A stretch of 12,632 bases of DNA from Nitrososphaerales archaeon TH703 (GCA_014523525.1 JAATVL010000192.1:1-12632), one strand, 5' to 3'. Counted from the first letter of the stretch, positions 1 through 6,251 are shown. Numbers and translations: made by a program. The notes: a model not told the origin generated them from the sequence alone.

Positions 1-696
1 AACTACTTCGGCGCCACCAAGTTCTTCTTTCTTGAGAGTAGCTTTACTTGTTGCAATTCTCTCTGTCGCATAATTGGAAAGTATTTTTACTATAACTTTA
101 CCATTTGTCTTTCTTTCTATTTCAGGACCCAATAGTTCGCACATTGAATTTATGGTATTAGCACCCATCGAATCCTTACAATCAACATACAGTTCTGCAA
201 CAAGCATTTTCCCGTTCTCAATTTCATTTTTAACCACTCTTGCTTTTAGATCCAATGCCTTGACATTTTTTGAACAGGAATTTGCACTAGTGAGTAGAGA
301 CCCCTTGTTCTTTGAGATAATGCGCATAGCTTTCTTGATATCTAACAGGTTAGTAATCTGAATCTGGCCCCTCATTATAGAACTGTCAGCACTTGCCTTA
401 AATCCTCCAGTAGACTTGGCTAGTTTTGCAGCATGACTCGCGGCCGCGATAACAGACGGTTCTTCAATGGCCATAGGAACCAAGTAGTCTTTTCCATTTA
501 TTACAAAATTCATTGCTATCCCAAGGGGAAGTGAAAAAAATCCTATTGCATTTTCTACCATTCTGTTGATTTTGTCAAAAGGCAACGCTTCATTTACAGC
601 ACTCGAAATTTCATTTTTTGTAAGATTGGTTTTTGAAGCAATTAACGATAATCTTTGGTCAAGATTCATCTCATAGAATTTCTTTTCTCTATTCAT
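1..696 (-). CDS. mvaA: Class II (bacterial/degradative-type) HMG-CoA reductase, N-terminal 232 residues
   Basis: Homologue of 3-hydroxy-3-methylglutaryl-CoA reductase, which interconverts HMG-CoA and mevalonate; in an archaeon this is the committed step to isoprenoid ether lipids. I translated the minus strand from ATG at 696; the frame stays open for 232 codons to the window edge, so the C-terminus is missing (family about 430 aa). Residues 47-52 (VENAIG), 56-66 (LPLGIAMNFVI) and 78-83 (EEPSVI, holding the catalytic Glu) match the class II pattern typified by Pseudomonas mevalonii, as does 175-183 (DSMGANTIN, the D-x-MGxN cofactor motif). The catalytic Lys and His lie beyond the edge. The start lies 11 bases after the stop of the sugar dehydrogenase on the same strand, so read-through is likely. 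Class II rather than class I is my reading of these motifs. Confidence 0.9.
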   Translation of the reverse strand, partial: MNREKKFYEMNLDQRLSLIASKTNLTKNEISSAVNEALPFDKINRMVENAIGFFSLPLGIAMNFVINGKDYLVPMAIEEPSVIAAASHAAKLAKSTGGFKASADSSIMRGQIQITNLLDIKKAMRIISKNKGSLLTSANSCSKNVKALDLKARVVKNEIENGKMLVAELYVDCKDSMGANTINSMCELLGPEIERKTNGKVIVKILSNYATERIATSKATLKKEELGGAEVV

Positions 697-707
697 TGGT
701 ACGACTA

Positions 708-1826
708 CTATGATCTTGTGAGCCTTAATATTTTGTCATCACCCTGTTGCGGCGATCCGCTCCCGTCAGTATTACTAGTAAGAACATAAATTGATCCATC
801 TGCAGATTCAACTACATCCATAAGGCGACCATAGCCAACAAGGATAGTGTTTTGACCCCCAGTTTTAAGATCAATTTCTCTCAAATGTGATCCCTTTAGT
901 GTGGCGACGATAAGATGATCCTTGTATCCCAACTTATTCGATGAGGCAAAGGTAATTCCGGAAGGCTCTAGGGATGGATTAAAACAAACCAAGGGCGGAG
1001 TGTTTTTAGTATTTTTACTGCATTCTCCATCCGGCCAACCATAATTTTTGCCAGGTGATATTAAATTTATTTCGTCACTACCTGCTGCCCCCTGATCAGA
1101 AGCATACAGCTCACCACTATCAGGATCCCATGCTAATCCTTGCACATTCCTGAAACCATATGCATATACTGAGGAATTTGAAAATGGATTATCTTGTGGA
1201 ATAGTTCCATCTTCATTAACACGGAGAATTTTTCCTGCCAGAGAACTCAAGTCCTGAGATAATTCTGGAACTGAAGCATCTCCTGTTGATACATATAATT
1301 TTTCATCCGGACCAAATTTAATACGGCCACCATCACGAAACTCACTTCCAGGAATGCCATCCAGTATTGTCCTAGAATCAATTATTCTATTCTTGTTTTC
1401 TTTGAGCATCAAAACTTTATTGAATAATCCTGTGTTGTTTGAATATGTGTAATATACATAAAACAAATGATTCTGCGTAAAGTTTGGATGTAATGTAAGA
1501 CCCAACAAGCCGGCGTTCCCAAGATTTTCAACTTTTATATCGCCTACCGGTTCTGCTAAAAGAGTACCATTCTCAACAACTCTGATACTTCCATGTTTTT
1601 CTGTGAAAAAAATTTTTCCATCCTCAGCAATATCAAAAGATCTTGGAGCTTCTAATCCTTGTGCAATGATTTCTACTCCTTTAGTATTTATCAGATTACT
1701 TGAATTCGATACTGGTGAAGGTAATGGAACCACTGTTTCAGAAGGTGAAAATTTCATAGTTAATATGCTTACAATTATTATAAGAACTGAAGGGATAACA
1801 AGTCGAAGTAGTTGTCTTCTTTCCAT
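708..1826 (-). CDS. Membrane-anchored PQQ-dependent sugar dehydrogenase family protein (glucose/sorbosone dehydrogenase fold), catalytic His replaced
   Basis: Six-bladed beta-propeller of the soluble aldose/glucose dehydrogenase (GSDH) family, which oxidises sugars with PQQ outside the cell. An ATG lies at 1835, but a TATA box at 1845-1854 fits a leaderless start at the ATG at 1826, so that start is used (372 aa). Residues 1-26 form a basic start plus one hydrophobic segment, a signal anchor; several N-x-S/T sequons fit an exported archaeal protein. Family blocks: residues 106-114 (GLLGLTLHP), 162-183 (FRDGGRIKFGPD...YVSTGDA), 224-234 (GFRNVQGLAWD), 250-264 (SDEINLISPGKNYGW) and 334-351 (GRLMDVVESADGSIYVLT). 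In the second block the usual catalytic His before xGGR is Arg164 (codon CGT, one base from CAT). The fold is clear; dehydrogenase activity is doubtful. Confidence 0.88.
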   Translation of the reverse strand: MERRQLLRLVIPSVLIIIVSILTMKFSPSETVVPLPSPVSNSSNLINTKGVEIIAQGLEAPRSFDIAEDGKIFFTEKHGSIRVVENGTLLAEPVGDIKVENLGNAGLLGLTLHPNFTQNHLFYVYYTYSNNTGLFNKVLMLKENKNRIIDSRTILDGIPGSEFRDGGRIKFGPDEKLYVSTGDASVPELSQDLSSLAGKILRVNEDGTIPQDNPFSNSSVYAYGFRNVQGLAWDPDSGELYASDQGAAGSDEINLISPGKNYGWPDGECSKNTKNTPPLVCFNPSLEPSGITFASSNKLGYKDHLIVATLKGSHLREIDLKTGGQNTILVGYGRLMDVVESADGSIYVLTSNTDGSGSPQQGDDKILRLTRS

Positions 1827-1844
1827 GTCCTGCATTAGATTTGA

Positions 1845-1854
1845 TTTTTTATAA
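1845..1854 (-). promoter_or_regulatory. TATA box for the sugar dehydrogenase gene
   Basis: Reads TTATAAAAAA on the minus strand, centred 24 nt upstream of the ATG at 1826. This is the usual archaeal spacing for a leaderless transcript and argues for 1826 over 1835 as start. Confidence 0.45.
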
Positions 1855-1969
1855 TTCTATTCAATTGTTATTTGATTACGTCCTTAGAATAGCTACTTGG
1901 AAACTATCTGACAAAGCATAACGCAGATGAGGAGATTTGAACTCCTGCTCGCCCGAAGGCGAATCGGCT

Positions 1970-1983
1970 TTCTTTCGGCCAAA
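1970..1983 (-). other. Canonical 14-nt intron at position 37/38 of tRNA-Ser
   Basis: TTTGGCCGAAAGAA lies between G37 and A38. Exon CTT (32-34) can pair with AAG in the intron, with bulges AG^T and AA^A at the cut sites, a relaxed bulge-helix-bulge. The intron also carries GGCCGA, which mimics the 3' half of the anticodon stem and could compete with it before splicing. Confidence 0.8.
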
Positions 1984-2001
1984 CTCAAGGCCGACGCATT
2001 A

Positions 2002-2023
2002 TTGTGTTCTTAATTCTAAGAAG
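2002..2023 (-). other. Noncanonical 22-nt intron in the D-loop of tRNA-Ser
   Basis: The intron separates GAGTGGT from TAATGC; joining them restores GAGTGGTTAA. A bulge-helix-bulge can be drawn. Exon GTG pairs with CAC near the intron 3' end, three-base bulges (GT^C and AA^T) sit at the cut sites, and the intron carries its own TTCTT/AAGAA hairpin. Boundaries could shift by one base. Confidence 0.75.
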
Positions 2024-2063
2024 ACCACTCTGCCACATCTGCTTGAGCTTCTAGGACTATTTC

Positions 2064-2072
2064 TTATTTTTA
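2064..2072 (-). promoter_or_regulatory. TATA-like box for tRNA-Ser
   Basis: A/T-rich AAAAATAAG-type element on the minus strand, centred about 26 nt upstream of the first base of the tRNA. Confidence 0.35.
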
Positions 2073-2169
2073 TTTGTTTAAATGGACTGTAAATAAGTAG
2101 ATCTAGACGTTTTAATTATGAATAGCATTTATTTCGTATGATAGTAATTGCTAGCGTAGTGAATCATAA

Positions 2170-3276
2170 ATGATACCAATTAATAAACCACAACTTGATG
2201 ATACTGAAAGAGAAGAAATTCTTAAGGTATTGGATGAAGGAATTTTAACTTCTGCTTCTAATTTTGGCGGGAAAAGGGTTCAAGATTTTGAAGGGTTACT
2301 GGCTAATTTCTTACATGTCAAGCATGCTGTTGCGGTAAATTCTGGGACTGCGGCTTTACATGCCTCTATTCTTGCCGCTGGGATTAAAGAAAGCGATGAA
2401 ATTTTGATTCCTTCATTTACATTTGTTGCAACTGCAAATTCAGTTGCCTGTACAGGAGCCAAACCTGTCTTCGTGGATATTGAAAAAGAAACCTATACAA
2501 TAAACCCTCTCGATCTAGAAGAGAAGATTACCAAAAGAACAAGGGCAATAATCCCAGTTCACCTGTACGGTCATCCCGCAAAGATGGATGAAATACTCGA
2601 AATTGCAAGCAAGCATTCGTTATTGGTAATTGAAGATGCATGCCAGTCCTTAGGATCTTCTTACGATGGAAAACAGACTGGGACACTTGGTGAAATGGGA
2701 TGCTTTAGCATGTACGCATCAAAAGTCTTAACTTCAGGAGAGGGAGGCGCAATCACTACCAATAACGATGACTTTGCAGCCAAACTGAGAATGATAAGAA
2801 ATCATGGAATGGTAAGTGGATATGATACACGAATAATTGGATTCAATATGCGATTACCAGAAATCTCTGCAGCAATTGCAAAAACTCAGATGAAAAAAAT
2901 TCAATCCATGTTGGACAAAAGAGCAATTAACGCAAAAAAACTAGGAGAACTATTAACTAATAAAGTTGACAACCAGGATATGATTCTTCCACAAGAAAAT
3001 CCAAGAGTAATATATAATTGGTATCTATATACCGTGGCCTTCAATAATTATCGAAATAAAGTCAAAAAATTACTAAATGAGAACGGAATCGGTGCAACCA
3101 TCTATTATGATCCTCCAGTTCATCAAACTCCATATTACTCAAAATTTCATAATGGGGAACTTAAGATAACAGAATGGGCTTCGAGAAGCGTTCTTTCGTT
3201 ACCCGTACATCCCTCAATAAGAGAAAATGACATAAATTTTATGGTAAGTAAAGTTGGAGAAGCCCTAAAGTCCTAG
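2170..3276 (+). CDS. DegT/DnrJ/EryC1/StrS-family PLP-dependent sugar aminotransferase
   Basis: Aminotransferase of the fold-type I family that transfers an amino group, usually from glutamate, to nucleotide-linked keto-sugars for glycan or surface-polymer synthesis. The 368 aa are full length. Residues 57-61 (NSGTAA) form the cofactor phosphate loop. Asp156 in EDACQS contacts the pyridine nitrogen. Lys185 in MYASKVLTSGEGGAI is the Schiff-base lysine. Residues 310-320 (TIYYDPPVHQT) match the family substrate-binding end. The ATG at 2170 keeps the standard N-terminus (IPINKPQLDD). No other sugar gene lies nearby, so the sugar substrate cannot be named. The gene stands alone, with tRNA-Ser divergent upstream. 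Confidence 0.93.
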   Translation: MIPINKPQLDDTEREEILKVLDEGILTSASNFGGKRVQDFEGLLANFLHVKHAVAVNSGTAALHASILAAGIKESDEILIPSFTFVATANSVACTGAKPVFVDIEKETYTINPLDLEEKITKRTRAIIPVHLYGHPAKMDEILEIASKHSLLVIEDACQSLGSSYDGKQTGTLGEMGCFSMYASKVLTSGEGGAITTNNDDFAAKLRMIRNHGMVSGYDTRIIGFNMRLPEISAAIAKTQMKKIQSMLDKRAINAKKLGELLTNKVDNQDMILPQENPRVIYNWYLYTVAFNNYRNKVKKLLNENGIGATIYYDPPVHQTPYYSKFHNGELKITEWASRSVLSLPVHPSIRENDINFMVSKVGEALKS

Positions 3277-3394
3277 ATAGGATTTCAGCTAATATCAATA
3301 AATCTTCAAAGTAAGGCTTACGAAATTTTATTCAATTTCATTCTTAGATAATCAAGGTTGGCAATATGCATCATGCTTACCTTTACACATATGG

Positions 3395-3404
3395 TTTATA
3401 TAAT
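3395..3404 (+). promoter_or_regulatory. TATA box for the ferredoxin gene
   Basis: TTTATATAAT centred about 24 nt before the ATG at 3423. It overlaps the codons that a start at 3366 would use, which argues that 3366 is not the start. Confidence 0.6.
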
Positions 3405-3422
3405 ATTCAGACAAAGATCAAA

Positions 3423-3968
3423 ATGATAAACATGCCTATAGATCCGGACTTTCCAAAAAATCATCAAGTCACTGGTAAAATACAACTTGCAGATGGTGAA
3501 CATTTCCATTTTATGTGGGGACCTGGAAAACTACAAGAAGCTGCAGAAAATGAAGAAGTAAAGGCCGCCTATGCTGCAAGGGGTGAACAAATAGTACCTC
3601 TTGGTGTGAGCGGGACTATGGTAGCAGTTGATTGGGATTCATGTGTTGCAGACGGAGCTTGTATCGAAGCTTGTCCTGTACAGGTATTCCAATGGTATAG
3701 AACAGAACATGATGTTCCTGCTACAGAGGCAGTAAAACAGACATGGAATGGTACTGGCAAGGACGTCAAAGACGAACGTAAAGATTATACCGATAAGGCA
3801 GATGCAATTCGTGAACACGACTGCATTTGGTGTATGGCCTGCGTTTCAGTTTGTCCGCCACAAGCAGTTAAAGTAGATCAAGCTTCACTTGAATTTCATG
3901 AAAAGGCTTCAGGTACATTCAATGAAGCTTTGTCAAAGGGTAGTGCACCTCCACCACATGCACACTAG
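3423..3968 (+). CDS. zfx: Dicluster [Fe-S] ferredoxin of the Sulfolobus Zfx (zinc-containing) family
   Basis: Low-potential cytosolic electron carrier, probably the acceptor or donor for 2-oxoacid:ferredoxin oxidoreductases. ATG at 3423 is chosen because a strong TATA box sits 24 nt upstream; an in-frame ATG at 3366 would place that box inside the gene. ATG at 3432 is also possible. Residues 5-18 (PIDPDFPKNHQVTG) resemble the Zfx N-terminus. The first cluster motif is C74-x2-D77-x2-C80-x3-C84-P, with Asp in the second position as in Zfx. The second is C134-x2-C137-x2-C140-x3-C144-P. In Sulfolobus Zfx zinc is held by three His and one Asp. Here the GIHGT segment reads GVSGT (Ser63), so one His ligand appears lost, while Asp127 and His27/His29 could remain. 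About 35 extra C-terminal residues end in PPPHAH. Confidence 0.9.
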   Translation: MINMPIDPDFPKNHQVTGKIQLADGEHFHFMWGPGKLQEAAENEEVKAAYAARGEQIVPLGVSGTMVAVDWDSCVADGACIEACPVQVFQWYRTEHDVPATEAVKQTWNGTGKDVKDERKDYTDKADAIREHDCIWCMACVSVCPPQAVKVDQASLEFHEKASGTFNEALSKGSAPPPHAH

Positions 3969-3983
3969 GTAATCTTTTCCTCA

Positions 3984-4016
3984 TTTTTTCCAAAAAATAT
4001 ATTTTTATTCCTTTTT
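3984..4016 (+). terminator. T-tract terminator after the ferredoxin
   Basis: Three runs of five or six T (3984-3989, 4002-4006, 4012-4016) begin 16 bases after the stop, the usual archaeal U-rich termination signal. No hairpin is needed or seen. Confidence 0.55.
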
Positions 4017-4072
4017 GTTATTCTTTAGCTAAATTTCCATGAAGACAAAAGTTGATAATTTCTGATTCATAT

Positions 4073-4654
4073 ATGGGAATTTTTATACCCAGAGATTTTT
4101 CGTATAGAGTGTTAAACTTTATAAACGGAAAAACCAACTTGCCGTTCACCCAAAAAGACGAATTAGTTGCTTCCTTTTACATTTTTGGTAAGGATCACAG
4201 AGTAAATGGGCAACTGGAAATTACCAATGTTAAAGATATAGCAAGAAAAACGATGGACCAAGTTGCAAGCCAGGTTAGAATTTATGCAAACAATCCTATT
4301 AATATGAACCAAGAAATGCTGAGAGAGAATTTCAACAAAAGATCAATGCAAATTTTGATTGATTCAAATAGTAAGAATAGCAATAAGAAAGTGAATTTTG
4401 ATATAACTAAAAGAATATCAAAAGATCCAACGATTCTATCAGAATGTTATGCATGGCATCTTGCCTACTACAAACAAGATTACTTTTTCAAGTTATTCAA
4501 TCCTCTTCAAGGTATTGATTTACCTGCAGATCTAGTAGAACAACTAGAAGGACGTATGCTCTTACTTGGGTTTAACGTTAAGGATTCTGCTAAATTGCCT
4601 TATGATGATCCAATTATACCGTTCTTATATTGGCTTAAGGAATGGGCCAAATAA
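4073..4654 (+). CDS. Uncharacterised protein, about 193 aa
   Basis: I do not recognise this family. The ATG at 4073 gives 193 aa; an in-frame TTG at 4052 would add seven residues and is a real alternative. There is no signal peptide, membrane segment, cysteine pair or classical nucleotide-binding motif. The N-terminal third (GIFIPRDFSYRVLNF...) looks like mixed alpha/beta. The middle has a charged Asn/Lys-rich linker (around 105-120). The C-terminal part is aromatic and likely helical (YAWHLAYYKQDYFFKLF, then LVEQLEGRMLLLGF) and ends in FLYWLKEWAK. Its codon use and AT content match its neighbours, so I take it as a native lineage-specific gene. It stands between ferredoxin and aIF2-beta, with 177 bases before the latter. 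Confidence 0.8.
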   Translation: MGIFIPRDFSYRVLNFINGKTNLPFTQKDELVASFYIFGKDHRVNGQLEITNVKDIARKTMDQVASQVRIYANNPINMNQEMLRENFNKRSMQILIDSNSKNSNKKVNFDITKRISKDPTILSECYAWHLAYYKQDYFFKLFNPLQGIDLPADLVEQLEGRMLLLGFNVKDSAKLPYDDPIIPFLYWLKEWAK

Positions 4655-4660
4655 TAGAAA

Positions 4661-4670
4661 TTTCATGATA
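4661..4670 (+). repeat. 10-bp direct repeat (copy 1) flanking the pyrG-like fragment
   Basis: TTTCATGATA recurs at 4789-4798. The two copies bracket the 118-bp stretch that contains the pyrG-derived repeat, so they could be a target-site duplication, but a chance match in AT-rich DNA is not excluded. Confidence 0.35.
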
Positions 4671-4719
4671 GCATGGCAGCACAGATATCCTTCTATCTAA
4701 TTAGAATTGTTCTCTTTTC

Positions 4720-4779
4720 TTATTGATATATTACATCAGAATAGATCCTTCCAGTAGTGTTAACATGACAAATTAGCAT
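4720..4779 (-). other. Mini-ORF of 19 codons carrying a CTP synthase motif
   Basis: On the minus strand an ATG at 4779 opens 19 codons ending in TAA. Codons 8-17 read TTGRIYSDVI, identical in protein and in every base to pyrG codons 101-110. The seven codons before them align with pyrG codons 94-100 without gaps (12 of 21 bases equal, ATG to ATG and CAT to CAT); after them similarity fades and the frame stops. A weak TATA-like CTTTAAT lies about 26 nt upstream on the minus strand (near 4806). It may be a decayed gene fragment, a small RNA, or a peptide; nothing here decides between them. Confidence 0.4.
4729..4758 (+). repeat. 30-bp perfect direct repeat, intergenic copy
   Basis: All 30 bases are identical to 10509-10538 inside pyrG, in the same orientation on the plus strand. 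The match ends at both sides with mismatches (A versus T before, G versus A after). A chance match of this length in a 12.6-kb window is negligible. It lies in the 177-bp gap between the uncharacterised gene and aIF2-beta. Confidence 0.97.
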
Positions 4780-4788
4780 GTAATTTTC

Positions 4789-4798
4789 TTTCATGATA
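4789..4798 (+). repeat. 10-bp direct repeat (copy 2) flanking the pyrG-like fragment
   Basis: Second TTTCATGATA; see the copy at 4661-4670. Confidence 0.35.
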
Positions 4799-4831
4799 AA
4801 GAACATTAAAGCCTTCATTGTATCCAATAGT

Positions 4832-5260
4832 ATGCATAAGGTAGATAAATCGTATGAAAGCCTCCTAAGTAGAATTCAGGGAGATTTGGCTAATGCTTCA
4901 AAGAAGGATTCAGCAAGACTTGAGATTCCTAAGCCTCAAATTATCTGGGTAGGTCAACGAACAATTTTTAGAAATTTCATGGAATTTCCTAAGGCATTAA
5001 GGAGGGAACCTGAAAAGCTATTACTTTATTTGAATAAAGAGCTTGCATCTGCAGGATATATTGCCGGTGAAAGGGTTATTTTTCTAGGTCGCAAGGAACC
5101 GTCATCTTTTGGAGCTCTAATGGAAAGGTACGTAAGGGACTATGTCATATGTCCTGTCTGTCAAAGTCCAGACACAAGAACGGAAAAAACCAAAAAATTA
5201 GGCTTTCTTGTATGTGAGGCATGCGGTGCAAGATCATCAATCAAGGGAAATTATGCCTAG
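4832..5260 (+). CDS. eif2b: Translation initiation factor aIF2, beta subunit
   Basis: Beta subunit of the archaeal aIF2 heterotrimer that brings Met-tRNAi to the small ribosomal subunit. From the ATG at 4832 the protein is 142 aa, the normal family length, starting with the typical short helix (DKSYESLLSRI). An in-frame ATG at 4793 would add 13 residues (IKNIKAFIVSN...) not usual for the family. The core eIF2B/eIF5 domain includes WVGQRTIFRNF (residues 39-49) and LLLYLNKELASAGYIAGERVIFLG (63-86). A C-terminal zinc ribbon has C107-x2-C110 (VICPVC) and C128-x2-C131 (VCEACGA). An ATTAAAG element near 4805-4811 is a possible TATA box for a leaderless start at 4832. The upstream intergenic region holds the 30-bp pyrG repeat. 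Confidence 0.93.
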   Translation: MHKVDKSYESLLSRIQGDLANASKKDSARLEIPKPQIIWVGQRTIFRNFMEFPKALRREPEKLLLYLNKELASAGYIAGERVIFLGRKEPSSFGALMERYVRDYVICPVCQSPDTRTEKTKKLGFLVCEACGARSSIKGNYA

Positions 5261-5425
5261 CAGTATTTCCGTAGGACTTACAATTGGGTGGTCCACTTTG
5301 ATGGTACACTAGTCAAGATCAAAATCCTCACACACTAATCGCACAATGATAATGTCTTGGCTTTATTTGTAATTCATCAAGCATTATAATATACACAGAA
5401 TGTAGAATAAGACTACTTGATATAA

Positions 5426-6085
5426 TTGAAAAATATAGGTAATTTCAAAATCATGCTAAATGTATTAATCATAGTGGCAATTTTGACATACCCCGAATCT
5501 TTTTCTGAATTCAATATCTTGACTCAAGAAAATGGCCAGAATATCTTACAGATATGCTGTACTTGGGGTGAGAGACTAAATAATGGTGTATTGACATTTC
5601 ATACCGACAATAATAATCACCAGAGAGATACCTTGGTAAGAGATTCTTTTGAGGAATGGAATTCCAAGCTGGAGAATTTGAAATTCATGGAAGTTAAGGA
5701 TGCATCCAATGCAGATGTTCTAATCATTTTTGAACATAAAGGTGAAGAAACTGTCGGTCAAACTACTAGCGTTCTGGATGAAAAAGGCTTCATAAAAAGC
5801 GTCAAAATACGTATTTCTGTAAATTTTAATGAAAAAAAGATCAATGAAGATACACTGAGTCTTGTATTGAAACATGAAATAGGCCATGCCCTTGGACTAG
5901 CACATTCAAACTTTCATGATCTAATGAATCCAATTGTCAATTATCAAAATAAAGCTATTACCAAATGTGAGATTGATGCAGTTAAACTAGCAAATAACTG
6001 GAAATTGATAGAAAATCTACAGGAGCCAAAATTGCCAAAACTACCAATAGAAAAAACTGTCGACTGTAATTCAGTAGAAATGTAG
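5426..6085 (+). CDS. Secreted metzincin-type zinc metalloprotease (matrixin-like)
   Basis: Likely exported zinc endopeptidase. With the TTG at 5426 the protein is 219 aa; an in-frame ATG at 5453 removes nine residues and still leaves a signal peptide. Residues 11-28 form a hydrophobic segment followed by polar sequence. The zinc site is H150-E-x2-H154-x5-H160 (HEIGHALGLAH), the extended metzincin motif with Glu151 as catalytic base. M167 in DLMNP is the Met-turn seven residues later. The upstream part (LTFHT, FEEWNSK, NADVLIIF, VKIRISVNF) fits the N-terminal subdomain of M10-type catalytic domains. There is no clear propeptide or Cys-switch, unlike many matrixins, so latency is probably not controlled that way. 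The C-terminal 25 residues are a Pro/Lys-rich tail. The substrate is unknown. A TATA-like ATTATAATA lies at 5383-5391. Confidence 0.87.
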   Translation: MKNIGNFKIMLNVLIIVAILTYPESFSEFNILTQENGQNILQICCTWGERLNNGVLTFHTDNNNHQRDTLVRDSFEEWNSKLENLKFMEVKDASNADVLIIFEHKGEETVGQTTSVLDEKGFIKSVKIRISVNFNEKKINEDTLSLVLKHEIGHALGLAHSNFHDLMNPIVNYQNKAITKCEIDAVKLANNWKLIENLQEPKLPKLPIEKTVDCNSVEM

Positions 6086-6251
6086 CAAATCAAAGACACA
6101 AGTTCCTTTCTTAGTTTTGACATTATCTATTATTCGAATATAATTTAGGTTTTTGATTCAGCCGGTTCAAGTCGTATATTTTGATTTAATATTAGTACAC
6201 AGTCTGTATAACAAAGAATATTTGCCAGGTGCATAAATATTAGGTTAATAC

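Larger units (their letters stand above)
1922..2042 (-). tRNA. tRNA-Ser(UGA) with two introns
   Basis: The primary transcript is 121 nt; removing 22 and 14 nt leaves an 85-nt type II tRNA with every stem fully paired. Acceptor GCAGATG pairs with CATCTGC. After splicing the D-arm is GCA-GAGTGGTTAA-TGC, the classical serine D-loop. The anticodon stem is TCGGC/GCCGA with loop CTTGAGA (anticodon TGA at 1985-1987, G37). The long variable arm is TCGCC-TTCG-GGCGA, and the T-arm is AGGAG-TTCAAAT-CTCCT. Discriminator G73 and the long variable arm indicate serine rather than leucine. A GAG (Leu) reading would put T at position 37 and break the anticodon stem. CCA is not encoded. A TATA-like element lies 26 nt upstream. 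Confidence 0.9.

Noticed and set aside
74..361. Plus-strand open frame of 95 codons
   Set aside because: It lies opposite the HMG-CoA reductase coding frame, which has clear family motifs.
1985..1990. tRNA-Leu(GAG) reading of the minus-strand tRNA
   Set aside because: It would give T at position 37 and an eight-base loop, and G73 with a serine-type D-loop and variable arm fit serine.
3366..3422. Nineteen extra N-terminal codons on the ferredoxin
   Set aside because: The segment contains the TATA box and has no similarity to the Zfx N-terminus.
4729..4758. CRISPR repeat or spacer
   Set aside because: Only two copies far apart, no regular array and no cas gene; one copy is ordinary pyrG coding sequence.
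5261..5425. Possible gene remnant or structured RNA between aIF2-beta and the protease
   Set aside because: No open frame, family motif or convincing inverted repeat seen; only a TATA-like element near its end.
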